Assembly: GCF_000169095.1 (NCBI RefSeq) | Contig: NZ_AAVU01000005.1 | Location: 124,001-188,000 of the forward strand | From: Lyngbya sp. PCC 8106 | Lineage (GTDB): Bacteria; Cyanobacteriota; Cyanobacteriia; Cyanobacteriales; Microcoleaceae | Direction: 5' to 3' | DNA: 64,000 nt | Part shown: piece after piece, positions 16,008 through 23,910 of the stretch | How positions within the stretch are numbered: the stretch's first letter is position 1 | Layout of the letters: every line of letters starts with the position of its first letter | Made by a program: the position numbers and the translations under genes | The notes under the pieces: model-generated | Told to the model about the DNA's origin: nothing | Database searches by the model: none | Seen by the model: the letters and a program-made list of their open reading frames with translations, nothing else

Positions 16008-17381
16008 ATGAGATTGCCTGATGGCCCCAGGCTACCTGCGTTACTCCAAACTTTACAAATCATCGCCCAACCTACTCAATTTTTAGAACGGTGTGCGAAC
16101 CAATTTGGAGATTGTTTTACGTTACGGGTACTGGGTTTTAACTCACCTCCAATTGTCTTTTTTAGCAATTCTGAAGCCATTGAAGCCATTTTTACCACCG
16201 ATACGGATAAATTTGAACTCGGCAAAATTACACACGTCTTTCAACCGTTAACGGGATCTCAATCGTTAATTATGCAGGATGGAAAACGTCATCAACGTCT
16301 GCGTCAATTATTGATGCCATCTTTGCATAGTAAACAACTTCCTGCCTATGGTCAAACTATTTGTAATTTAACCCTAAAAGCGACTCAAAATTGGTCTCCA
16401 GGTGATTTTATTTCAATTCGAGATTATACCTCAGAAATCGCCCTAGAAGTGATTTTGCAAGTGGTCTTAGGGCTGAAAGAAAATAGACGTTATTTTCAAC
16501 TCAAGCATCTGATTGAACCCTATTTAGAAAGCGTCAATAAACCTCTCAACTCAATTCAGTTTTTCTTACCGCCTTTACAACAAAATTTGGGTCAGAAAAG
16601 TCCTTGGGGAAAGTTTCTAAAACAACGAAAAAAAATTGATGATTTAATTTACGCTGAAATAGCTGAACGTCGAACAAAACCCCTCGGAGAAGATGTTCTT
16701 TCACTACTCATTTCGGCGAAAGATGAAGCAGGTCAACCTCTAACTGATCAAGAACTCAGAGATCAACTCATTACATTATTACTCTTAGGGCATGATACCA
16801 CAGCATCAGCTTTAGCTTGGGCATTTTATTGGATTCATCGCTATCCAAAAATTGTCAATCAATTAGTAGAAGAATTAAACAGTTTGGGAGAAAATCCTGA
16901 TCCGATGGATATTGTCCAACTGCCTTATCTCAATGCAGTTTGTCAAGAAACTTTGCGAATTCATCCCATTGCGTTAATTTCTCAACCGAGAGTCGTTAAA
17001 GAAAGTATCAAAATTGAGAATTATCAGTTTAAACCCGGTACAATATTAGTCCCTTGTATTCATCTGGCGCATCATCGTGAGCAAATTTATCCCAACTCTA
17101 AACAGTTTAATCCAAATCGTTTCCTAGAACAAAAATTTTCGCCCTATGAATATTTACCCTTTGGAGGCGGAAATCGTAGCTGTATTGGGATGGCACTTTC
17201 TTTATTTGAAATGAAGCTAATTTTAGCAACAATTTTGTTAAACTATCAGTTAGCTTTCAATCAAAGTCATGTCGTTAAACCTGTTAGGCGAGGAATTACA
17301 ATTGTTCCTTCGATTAATTTTAGACTCACAGTTTTGACGAGAAAGCAAGCAGGAATTGCTAGTAAAAGTGTCAACCACTAA
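16008..17381 (+). CDS. Cytochrome P450
   Basis: A 457-residue soluble-type P450 with the I-helix oxygen-activation motif LLGHDTTAS (near 262), the K-helix ETLR (Glu314), a PERF-like FNPNRFLE, and the haem loop FGGGNRSCIGMAL with the axial Cys at residue 392. It resembles the CYP110-type enzymes common in filamentous cyanobacteria, which hydroxylate fatty acids, terpenoids or alkanes; subfamily assignment by eye is tentative. There is no N-terminal membrane anchor. It is followed after 29 bp by menA on the same strand, so co-transcription is likely and an isoprenoid quinone or phytyl-type substrate deserves testing. No ferredoxin or reductase gene is adjacent. Confidence 0.93.
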   Translation: MRLPDGPRLPALLQTLQIIAQPTQFLERCANQFGDCFTLRVLGFNSPPIVFFSNSEAIEAIFTTDTDKFELGKITHVFQPLTGSQSLIMQDGKRHQRLRQLLMPSLHSKQLPAYGQTICNLTLKATQNWSPGDFISIRDYTSEIALEVILQVVLGLKENRRYFQLKHLIEPYLESVNKPLNSIQFFLPPLQQNLGQKSPWGKFLKQRKKIDDLIYAEIAERRTKPLGEDVLSLLISAKDEAGQPLTDQELRDQLITLLLLGHDTTASALAWAFYWIHRYPKIVNQLVEELNSLGENPDPMDIVQLPYLNAVCQETLRIHPIALISQPRVVKESIKIENYQFKPGTILVPCIHLAHHREQIYPNSKQFNPNRFLEQKFSPYEYLPFGGGNRSCIGMALSLFEMKLILATILLNYQLAFNQSHVVKPVRRGITIVPSINFRLTVLTRKQAGIASKSVNH

Positions 17382-17410
17382 ACTCAGATTAAGCAACTAA
17401 AATACTGATT

Positions 17411-18316
17411 ATGACAACAAAACTGATTACAGACACCAATCAAAATAAACTCTGGTTAGCCGCCATTAAACCCCCAATGTATAGCGTTGCTATCATGCCA
17501 ATTTGGTTAGGGACAGCAATTGCTTGGTTTGAACAACAATCCATCAATTGGGTAATTTTTACAACGTTTATGAGTGCGGCTATTTTAATATTAGCTTGGG
17601 AAAATATTCATAACGATGTATTTGACTCAGAAACAGGAATTGATAAAAATAAAGCTCATTCTTTAGTTAATTTAACCGGAAAAAAGAATATTATTTTTGC
17701 GATTGGTTTACTCTGTCTAACGATAGGAATTGTTGAAATATTTTTAATTTGTTGGTGGCAAAAAGACTTTACTGTAATTAGTTTAATTCTGGGTTGTTGT
17801 TTCCTGGGATATCTTTATCAGGGGCCGCCTTTCCGCTTAGGTTATCAAGGTTTAGGTGAATTTCTTTGCTTTTTTGCGTTTGGGCCGTTGGCGGTTTCTG
17901 CGGCTTATTATAGTCAGACTCAGAGTTGGTCAAGTATAACTTTTGCGGCTTCAATTATTCTCGGAATTTCCACAACTTTAATATTATTTTGTTCCCATTT
18001 TCATCAAGTCAAAGATGACTTAGCTGCGGGAAAATATTCCCCAATTGTGCGTTTAGGAACTAAAAGAGGCGCCCAACTTCTGCCCGTTTTTTGTGGTATA
18101 ATCTTTGCAATTATAGGAGTCAGTGTGATTTTAGGAACGTTTCCCATTTGGACGTTATTGAGTTTTGTGGGTTTACCTTCTGCAATTAAACTTTGTCGTC
18201 ATGTGGGTTTAAATCACGATAAACCAGAGTTGGTGAGTAATTGTAAATATATTGCGGTTTCTCTACATTTTTGGAGTGGGTTGCTGTTAGGATTGGGGTT
18301 TGTAATTCCTTTCTAG
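17411..18316 (+). CDS. menA: 2-carboxy-1,4-naphthoquinone phytyltransferase (MenA)
   Basis: A 301-residue UbiA-family prenyltransferase with eight to nine hydrophobic helices. The first Asp-rich motif is NDVFDSETGID (Asn68-Asp72), and the second region HFHQVKDDLAAGKYSPIVRLG is characteristic of cyanobacterial MenA. It transfers a phytyl chain to the naphthoate ring in phylloquinone synthesis, supplying the photosystem I cofactor A1, in the thylakoid or plasma membrane. Length and motifs are normal. No other men genes are nearby, as is usual in cyanobacteria. The 29-bp gap to the P450 gene suggests one transcript. It could use another prenyl donor, which sequence alone cannot decide. Confidence 0.92.
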   Translation: MTTKLITDTNQNKLWLAAIKPPMYSVAIMPIWLGTAIAWFEQQSINWVIFTTFMSAAILILAWENIHNDVFDSETGIDKNKAHSLVNLTGKKNIIFAIGLLCLTIGIVEIFLICWWQKDFTVISLILGCCFLGYLYQGPPFRLGYQGLGEFLCFFAFGPLAVSAAYYSQTQSWSSITFAASIILGISTTLILFCSHFHQVKDDLAAGKYSPIVRLGTKRGAQLLPVFCGIIFAIIGVSVILGTFPIWTLLSFVGLPSAIKLCRHVGLNHDKPELVSNCKYIAVSLHFWSGLLLGLGFVIPF

Positions 18317-18448
18317 ATTCATCGGTGTAATTTTCCCAATTCTTCTAATTTTTCCGAAACAATTGATTCAAAATAGAGTCATAGTAATAATCTGCCGAAT
18401 GTACCTCATCAATAGGCAGTTTAATGGAGAATCTGGGAGAAAAGCACC

Positions 18449-18997
18449 ATGAAAACTATCTTTAAATGTAGCTTGGCGTTGTTATTGTTTGCGAGTGTAT
18501 CTGCTTGTACTCCCCAATCTTCTGTGGGTAATACGAATGGAGAAACAGTCCCCTCTCAAACCCCTGAAACTGAAACCAATTCATCTAATATAAAGCCTGT
18601 AACAGAAGTTGCAACTGTTCCCCAAGTCGAAGGGTTTACGATGGATGAGTTATTCGATAATGGTGGTGGAGGTTGTGGGATGAGTCTCTGGAAATCTGGA
18701 AGTAACCCTCCTGAAACAATACTCTTTTTTAATGGAACCGAAGCGAATTCAACTCTAATGAAAATTAACGGTGAATTTGTTAAATTTCAGCGAACCGAAG
18801 CAACGGGAGAAGATTTTTACGGACAAAAAAACTCACAAATGTTTATTAGTGAAGATGGAGAAATTGAGGTAACGGTTGATGTGGAACTTGGGGAAAAAGG
18901 AGAAATAGAATCTGTTGGAATTCCCCAGGGAACTCTACAAATTGAACAAGCGGGGGAAACGGTAGAAATTCCCGTTGTTGGGGATGCGGGATGTTAG
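18449..18997 (+). CDS. Putative lipoprotein of unknown function
   Basis: A 182-residue exported protein. The N-terminus MKTIFKCSLALLLFASVSAC is a lipoprotein signal peptide with lipobox VSAC and Cys20 as the lipidated residue. Residues 21-60 are Ser/Thr/Pro-rich linker. The rest forms a small acidic beta-rich domain with a conserved-looking start (MDELFDNGGGGCGMSLW) and a C-terminal DAGC, so a disulphide between the two cysteines is possible. No named family is recognised. It is a single gene with its own spacing on both sides; a hairpin follows at 19034. Confidence 0.75.
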   Translation: MKTIFKCSLALLLFASVSACTPQSSVGNTNGETVPSQTPETETNSSNIKPVTEVATVPQVEGFTMDELFDNGGGGCGMSLWKSGSNPPETILFFNGTEANSTLMKINGEFVKFQRTEATGEDFYGQKNSQMFISEDGEIEVTVDVELGEKGEIESVGIPQGTLQIEQAGETVEIPVVGDAGC

Positions 18998-19033
18998 ATT
19001 AACCCCAAAATAAATCCTCTGACTAAAGTTTTA

Positions 19034-19051
19034 AGTCCTCTGGAGAGGACT
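19034..19051 (+). terminator. Hairpin after the lipoprotein gene
   Basis: AGTCCTC-TGGA-GAGGACT, a perfect 7-bp stem with a 4-nt loop, lies 36 bp after the stop. The following bases are only moderately T-rich, so termination may be weak. Confidence 0.5.
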
Positions 19052-19111
19052 ACTTTATCTGTCATTTTAAATACAGCAAATAATCTCTAAAAAACTTTTA
19101 TTTTTATTTAG

Positions 19112-19174
19112 TTTGATCGTCATCAAAGTGGTAATTGGATAGCTGAATATTTAGTCGAAACACATGGAAAGTGA
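19112..19174 (+). pseudogene. Possible coding remnant, 3' end of a lost gene
   Basis: Twenty sense codons followed by TGA read FDRHQSGNWIAEYLVETHGK, which looks protein-like, but there is no start and a stop lies just upstream. I do not recognise the parent gene. Confidence 0.2.
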
Positions 19175-19221
19175 CCTACAACCCTTCAGAGTCTCACTAA
19201 TCTTAACTGAAGGTAAATTAA

Positions 19222-19731
19222 ATGACTGTTTCTCTAAACTCCCATTCCATCAACACCAACCTGTCAACCGAGTTTGATCTCAATAATATTAAGGAGTTGT
19301 TGTCAAATTTTCACGGCTTTGAAAGTGGCGAGATTAGCAATGAATACGAAATGACTGTGATGGATATGTTAGAAGTAATTTTAGGCGATCGCTTTCGGTA
19401 TTGTCCGCAAGTACCCTTAGAAATTATTTGTTCTCGTTCAGAGTTTTGTCACCTACCCAATGACATTTGGAAATTTTGGGTTAATTCAAAAGTCGATATT
19501 GCATTAATGGAACGAACTTTTCCTGCTAATCGTCAAGCAAAACTTGTGGTAGAATGTCAGTCTTATTTTCATAATTTACCTGATGTTCAAAAACGCGATC
19601 GCCTGAAAGCTGAACTTCTTTCTGTAGTAAAAGTTCCTCTTATTTATGTGCGACGAGTTGATGAAGATGGACGATTTTATCGCTTTTTTACTCCCGATGA
19701 ACGAGACGAAATCTATTATAGCGCTACTTGA
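19222..19731 (+). CDS. DUF2726-like PD-(D/E)XK protein, C-terminus altered by a MITE
   Basis: A 169-residue protein. Residues 90-150 carry a PD-(D/E)XK-like pattern typical of DUF2726: KVDIALMER, then LVVECQSYFHNLPDVQKRDRLKAELLSVVKVPLIYVR. The usual E/D-x-K centre is V-E-C-Q here, so nuclease activity is unsure. The last three codons and the TGA stop come from the MITE inserted at 19717. If the MITE and one TA are removed, the frame reads on through NPITQVGQTKLKTFLEVYL to a TAA at 19987-19989, giving 185 residues. The present protein is therefore a truncated version with a foreign tail (SAT). ATG at 19222; GAAGGTAAATTAA upstream is a fair ribosome-binding site. Confidence 0.75.
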   Translation: MTVSLNSHSINTNLSTEFDLNNIKELLSNFHGFESGEISNEYEMTVMDMLEVILGDRFRYCPQVPLEIICSRSEFCHLPNDIWKFWVNSKVDIALMERTFPANRQAKLVVECQSYFHNLPDVQKRDRLKAELLSVVKVPLIYVRRVDEDGRFYRFFTPDERDEIYYSAT

Positions 19732-19928
19732 ATCGGGAATAGGGAACAGGGAACAGCGCTTGCCTTGCGGCCCGGCGCGGTTTCCGGCGAGACTTAGTTG
19801 GCAATCTTAGGGAACAGCAGACTATGAAAGCGGTGTGACCCTGCGGCTTTGTAAGCCGCCAAGGAATGCACACGCCTGAGAGGGTTTCAGAATTTAGAAA
19901 TGTCCTAACCAATTTGCGTAGTGCTATA
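19717..19928. mobile_element. MITE, copy 1
   Basis: This 212-bp non-coding element has imperfect terminal inverted repeats (TATAGCGCTAC at the left, GTAGTGCTATA at the right; one mismatch in 11). The second copy is at 63277-63548. Both are flanked by TA, consistent with TA target duplication as in IS630/Tc1-type elements; the core without the TA is 19719-19926. It has no transposase frame; the 62-codon frame across it on the minus strand is an accident of sequence. It inserted in the 3' end of the DUF2726-like gene and supplies its present stop codon. Confidence 0.85.
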
Positions 19929-20011
19929 CAATCCCATTACCCAAGTCGGACAAACGAAACTGAAAACATTTTTGGAGGTTTATCTGTAAATCATCAATTT
20001 ATGTTCTCTTA

Positions 20012-20047
20012 ACTCCCCTTTCCTCATCGGAGAGGGGTTGGGGGAGT
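20012..20047. repeat. Palindromic CCCCT/AGGGG repeat
   Basis: ACTCCCC at 20012-20018 pairs with GGGGAGT at 20041-20047, and the interior also pairs (TCCTCATCGGAGA). This matches the pyrimidine-arm/purine-arm hairpins that are scattered in intergenic DNA of many cyanobacteria. The rest of 19990-20275 shows no gene. Confidence 0.5.
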
Positions 20048-20275
20048 GGAAATCCTATGTCGAGATCGCTCTAGCCGCCTAACCCCATTTTCAGGTTTGG
20101 AAATTCTGTGATGGGAATAGATCACTCTCAGGCAATGTTTCCCTCATCTGAGGCGAGGACACTTCGACTAAACCAGTTGAAAGGATAAAGATAAAATACA
20201 AGAAACTATCAATGGCTGATCTGATCCTGGAGCCTCAAAATCAAATTTGCTTTAAGTAATCTTTACAGAAATTAC

Positions 20276-20305
20276 TTGCCAATCGTGAATTAAGTAGGAT
20301 ATAGT
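20276..20305 (+). promoter_or_regulatory. Probable promoter of the exopolysaccharide cluster
   Basis: TTGCCA (20276-20281), 18 bp, then TATAGT (20300-20305). This places a start about 38 nt before the first glycosyltransferase ATG. It is the best sigma70-type match in the 420-bp gap. Confidence 0.5.
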
Positions 20306-20349
20306 TAGACTAAAGCTATAAGCTACTGTCATTATAATTAAACTCGGGT

Positions 20350-21519
20350 ATGAATAATACAGATATGAAAAGACTTAAAATCATTATGATGGGGCCTTGT
20401 CTGGAAGAAAAAGGGGGAATGGGTAAAGTCTCAAAATTAATCTTAGAAAATACTTGTAAATCAATAGAGATTCGACATATATCTACGTGGAATGGTAAAA
20501 GGTCTAGCCAATATTTAGCTTCTTATGTCAAGGTTTTTCTGCAAGCAGTGATTAACTTTTTAATTCAATTAATTCAAGGAAAAGTAGACTTAGTTCACCT
20601 TCATCTGTCAGAAAAGGGGAGTTTTATTCGTAAATCTATTCTAATTTTAATCGCTTGGGCTTTCCATAAACCTATAATATTACATACTCATGGAGCAGAA
20701 TTTCATATTTTTTATAATCAACTTTCTACCCCCTTGAAAAAAATAGTAAACTTTATTTTAAAACAATGTACATATGTGATTGTCTTATCCGAGAGTTGGA
20801 AACAGTTCTACATCAAAAATTGTCATCTCAGCGAAGATCGAGTCATCTTGCTCTATAATCCTGTTAGCATTCCATCCCAAATCCCAAACCGTAGCAATAG
20901 TCCTCTATTGAATTTTGTATTTTTAGGTAAAATTGATCAGCGAAAAGGGATTTACGACTTACTAAAAGCATTTGCTACTTTACCTATTCAGCAGCAAAAT
21001 CAAGTCAATTTAATACTCGCAGGAACTGGAGAAGATGAGCAAGCTAGACAGTTAGCAAAAACTTTAGGGATTGAAAAAAATGTTCAATTTCCCGGATGGA
21101 TTAATGAGAGACAGCGAGATAATTTATTAGCTAAAGCTCATGTCTTTCTTTTACCTTCTTACCAGGAAGGTTTACCAATGGCATTGCTAGAAGCCATGAG
21201 TTGGGAACTTCCATGTATTACAACTCCAGTCGGTGGAATACCCGAAGTTATTACCGATGGAGAGACGGGTTTGCTCGTTGAACCTGGTAATATTGAGCAA
21301 TTAGCTACAACTATCTGCTCTCTGACGACTGATGAGTCCTTGAGGCTTAGATTGGGTAAAGCTGCTAGAAATCAAGTCAAGTGCTTCGATATTAAGATCT
21401 ATAATCAATCTTTGTTCAAGTTGTATTGGGCAGCATTTCAACAAAATCAAAAGTCTAACACTGTTAGCGTTGAACCCATCTCGAACAGTATTAATACCGA
21501 GAAGTTGGTAGAGAAATAA
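20350..21519 (+). CDS. Glycosyltransferase family 4
   Basis: A 389-residue GT-B glycosyltransferase. The C-terminal Rossmann domain has the family signature FLGKIDQRKGIYDLLKAF and the E-x7-E motif in PSYQEGLPMALLEAMSWELPCITTPVGG. The N-terminal acceptor domain starts with the glycine-rich MGPCLEEKGGMGKV. It transfers a sugar from a nucleotide-sugar donor to a lipid-linked acceptor at the cytosolic membrane face. It is the first gene of a ten-gene, one-direction polysaccharide cluster and lies 39 bp before the Wzc-type gene. The ATG at 20350 is used; an internal ATG six codons in is possible. Donor and linkage cannot be read from sequence. Confidence 0.92.
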   Translation: MNNTDMKRLKIIMMGPCLEEKGGMGKVSKLILENTCKSIEIRHISTWNGKRSSQYLASYVKVFLQAVINFLIQLIQGKVDLVHLHLSEKGSFIRKSILILIAWAFHKPIILHTHGAEFHIFYNQLSTPLKKIVNFILKQCTYVIVLSESWKQFYIKNCHLSEDRVILLYNPVSIPSQIPNRSNSPLLNFVFLGKIDQRKGIYDLLKAFATLPIQQQNQVNLILAGTGEDEQARQLAKTLGIEKNVQFPGWINERQRDNLLAKAHVFLLPSYQEGLPMALLEAMSWELPCITTPVGGIPEVITDGETGLLVEPGNIEQLATTICSLTTDESLRLRLGKAARNQVKCFDIKIYNQSLFKLYWAAFQQNQKSNTVSVEPISNSINTEKLVEK

Positions 21520-21558
21520 CTTGACATCTGATGTTTTGAATTTATGATTGAGGTGTAG

Positions 21559-23808
21559 ATGCTTCTTAACTTGATAAATAATCCCTATTCGTCGCCCATG
21601 CAATCTCAAGAATACCCAGAGGATATTGATCTCCAAAAGTATTGGTTAATCCTCAAGCGGCATTGGCTACCTGCAACATTAGTTTGGTTGCTAGCTATCG
21701 GAGCAGCAGTATATGCCGCATTCTCAATAGAAGAAGAATATGCAGCTTATGGTAAATTGCGCCTGAAGAAGCAAAACGCAATTTCTGCCTTAGTTACAGA
21801 TGCCGGAGAGAAAATTGGAACATTAGATTCTCTGAATATGCAGGATTCACCGCTAGATACAGAAGCGGAGGTACTTCGTTCGAGTCCTATTATTAAGCAA
21901 ACCATAGAATCCTTAAACTTAACCACAGACGAAGGTGAGTTAGTGAATTACGAAGATTTCGTTAGCAAGTTGGGAGTAAAAGGTATTCCGGGGACTGACG
22001 TTTTAACGATTTCTTACACCAGTACAGATCCCCAAGAAGCAGGTGATATCGTTAATACCCTAATAGAAGTTTATATCAAAAACAACTTGCTAGTTAATCG
22101 TGCTGAAGCTGTTTCTGCACGAGAATTTATTAGTGAAAAACTTCCAAAAACCGAGAGAGAACTTCTAAAAGCTGAGGAAGATATGCGTCGTTTCAAAGAA
22201 AAAAACAATATTATTGATTTACAACAAGAATCTACATTGGCAGTACAAACAATTGAGCAACTTGATAGTCAGATTGAAGCGACTCAAACTCAGATTGAAA
22301 AACTAATGGCTCGAACGGTAGAAGTTAAAAATAAATTGGGTCTTTCTTCAGCCGAAGCAATTAATCGTAGTGCTTTAAGTGAATCCGATTCGGTTCAGCA
22401 GGTACTTAGTAAACTGCACGAGGTAGAAGATCAATTAGCTATACAACGAACAGTTTTCGTTGATCTATCTCCAGAAGTTAGAATCTTAGAGAATCAAAAA
22501 GTAGCTCTGGAACAACTTCTTCAAGATAGAGTCAGTCAAGTTGCAAGAAGTCAAAATATTTCTCAAAGTGACTTCTCTTTGGGTGAAATCGAAAAGGGAT
22601 TAGCTGAACAACTGGTTTCTTCTGAAGCAGAAATAGAAGGTTTAAGGAAACAGCTTGAATCACTCTATGCAATTCATGCAGAACAACAACAAAGAGCTAA
22701 AATTTTACCTCAACTTGAACAGACTCAACGAGAGCTAGAACGTAAGGTAGAAGCTGCTCAAGCCACATACACGACTCTAGTGGATCGTCTCCAGCAAGTT
22801 CAAATTGCTGAAAATCAAAATGTAGGGAACGCTCAGATTGTTAGTCCAGCTATTATTTCACAATATCCTGTTTCAACCAGTAAAAAGATCGTCGTAGCAA
22901 TGGGAATAATCGTCGGGGGTGTCTTGTATGTAATTGTATCTTTTGTTTTAGAACTCTTAGATCGTTCGATCAAAACCAGTAAGGAACTACGAAATATTTT
23001 TAATTCCTACACCTTACTGGGGATGATTCCCAATTCTAAAAAGAAAAAAGTTTCCTTTCCCGGTAAACGCTTGGAATCAGTTATTCCGGAACATCAGGCT
23101 ATAAAAGATCCTCACTCAATTATTAGTGAAGCCTATAGAATGCTACAAGCTAATCTCAAGTTTATTAGTCCTGATCATGAACTCAATTTTATTGTTGTTA
23201 CCAGCGCTGTTTCTCAAGAAGGTAAATCTACAATTTCAGCTAATTTAGCCGCAGCCATGTCTCAAGTTGGCAGTAGGGTTCTATTAATTGATGCCGATTT
23301 ACATCATCCTCAGCAACATCACATTTGGAATTTAACGAATGAAGTTGGATTGAGTGATGTCATCGTTAACAAAGTTGAATTAAATAGTGCAATTAAGCGG
23401 ATTAGTTATAATCTAGATGTTCTTCCGTCAGGAGTCATTCCTCCTAATTCTTTGGCGCTTCTTGAGTCCAAACGAATGAATAGCTTAATGAAAGATTTAC
23501 GAGCAATTTATGATTTTATCATCGTCGATACTTCTCCCTTATTATTAGTTGCTGACGCTTTAACTTTAGGAAAAAAAAGTGATGGCATTTTATTAGTAGC
23601 TCGACCCAAAGTGATTGATAGTGTTAGTGCTATTGCTGCCAAAGATTTACTTACAAAATCAGGTCAAAAGGTTTTAGGTTTGGTGACCAATGGCGTGGTC
23701 GTGGAGAATGAGCCAGACAGTTATTTTCATTACGCGAAAAGCTATTTTAAAAACGATACTAACGTTACATATCTACAAAATGAAGATTGTCTACAGTCCC
23801 ACCTCTAA
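21559..23808 (+). CDS. Polysaccharide co-polymerase / BY-tyrosine kinase (Wzc type)
   Basis: A fused 749-residue Wzz-Wzc protein. TM1 lies near residues 35-54 and TM2 near 440-463 (VVAMGIIVGGVLYVIV), with a long periplasmic coiled coil between them. The cytosolic BY-kinase at 515-749 has Walker A SQEGKST (Lys556), A' LLIDADL (about 575) and Walker B FIIVDTS (about 652). The C-terminal tail carries several tyrosines (SYFHYAKSYF, VTYL) for autophosphorylation. It controls chain length and export with Wzx/Wzy polymers. GAGG 5 nt before the ATG supports this start. The presence of both halves in one chain is the proteobacterial-type layout usual in cyanobacteria. Confidence 0.93.
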   Translation: MLLNLINNPYSSPMQSQEYPEDIDLQKYWLILKRHWLPATLVWLLAIGAAVYAAFSIEEEYAAYGKLRLKKQNAISALVTDAGEKIGTLDSLNMQDSPLDTEAEVLRSSPIIKQTIESLNLTTDEGELVNYEDFVSKLGVKGIPGTDVLTISYTSTDPQEAGDIVNTLIEVYIKNNLLVNRAEAVSAREFISEKLPKTERELLKAEEDMRRFKEKNNIIDLQQESTLAVQTIEQLDSQIEATQTQIEKLMARTVEVKNKLGLSSAEAINRSALSESDSVQQVLSKLHEVEDQLAIQRTVFVDLSPEVRILENQKVALEQLLQDRVSQVARSQNISQSDFSLGEIEKGLAEQLVSSEAEIEGLRKQLESLYAIHAEQQQRAKILPQLEQTQRELERKVEAAQATYTTLVDRLQQVQIAENQNVGNAQIVSPAIISQYPVSTSKKIVVAMGIIVGGVLYVIVSFVLELLDRSIKTSKELRNIFNSYTLLGMIPNSKKKKVSFPGKRLESVIPEHQAIKDPHSIISEAYRMLQANLKFISPDHELNFIVVTSAVSQEGKSTISANLAAAMSQVGSRVLLIDADLHHPQQHHIWNLTNEVGLSDVIVNKVELNSAIKRISYNLDVLPSGVIPPNSLALLESKRMNSLMKDLRAIYDFIIVDTSPLLLVADALTLGKKSDGILLVARPKVIDSVSAIAAKDLLTKSGQKVLGLVTNGVVVENEPDSYFHYAKSYFKNDTNVTYLQNEDCLQSHL

Positions 23809-23910
23809 GAAATTCATCTAAAAAATAGCAATCTACTCAAATCATAGATTAAATCTCTAAGATTTACCGAAGAACTACATTAAAAAATATAAAACAAAAT
23901 CTAAAAATTT

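Noticed and set aside
19724..19912. 62-codon minus-strand frame over MITE copy 1 (and the longer one at 63338-63634 over copy 2)
   Set aside because: It follows the repeat itself, changes length with the internal 60-bp difference, and has no ribosome-binding site; such frames are by-products of a non-coding repeat.
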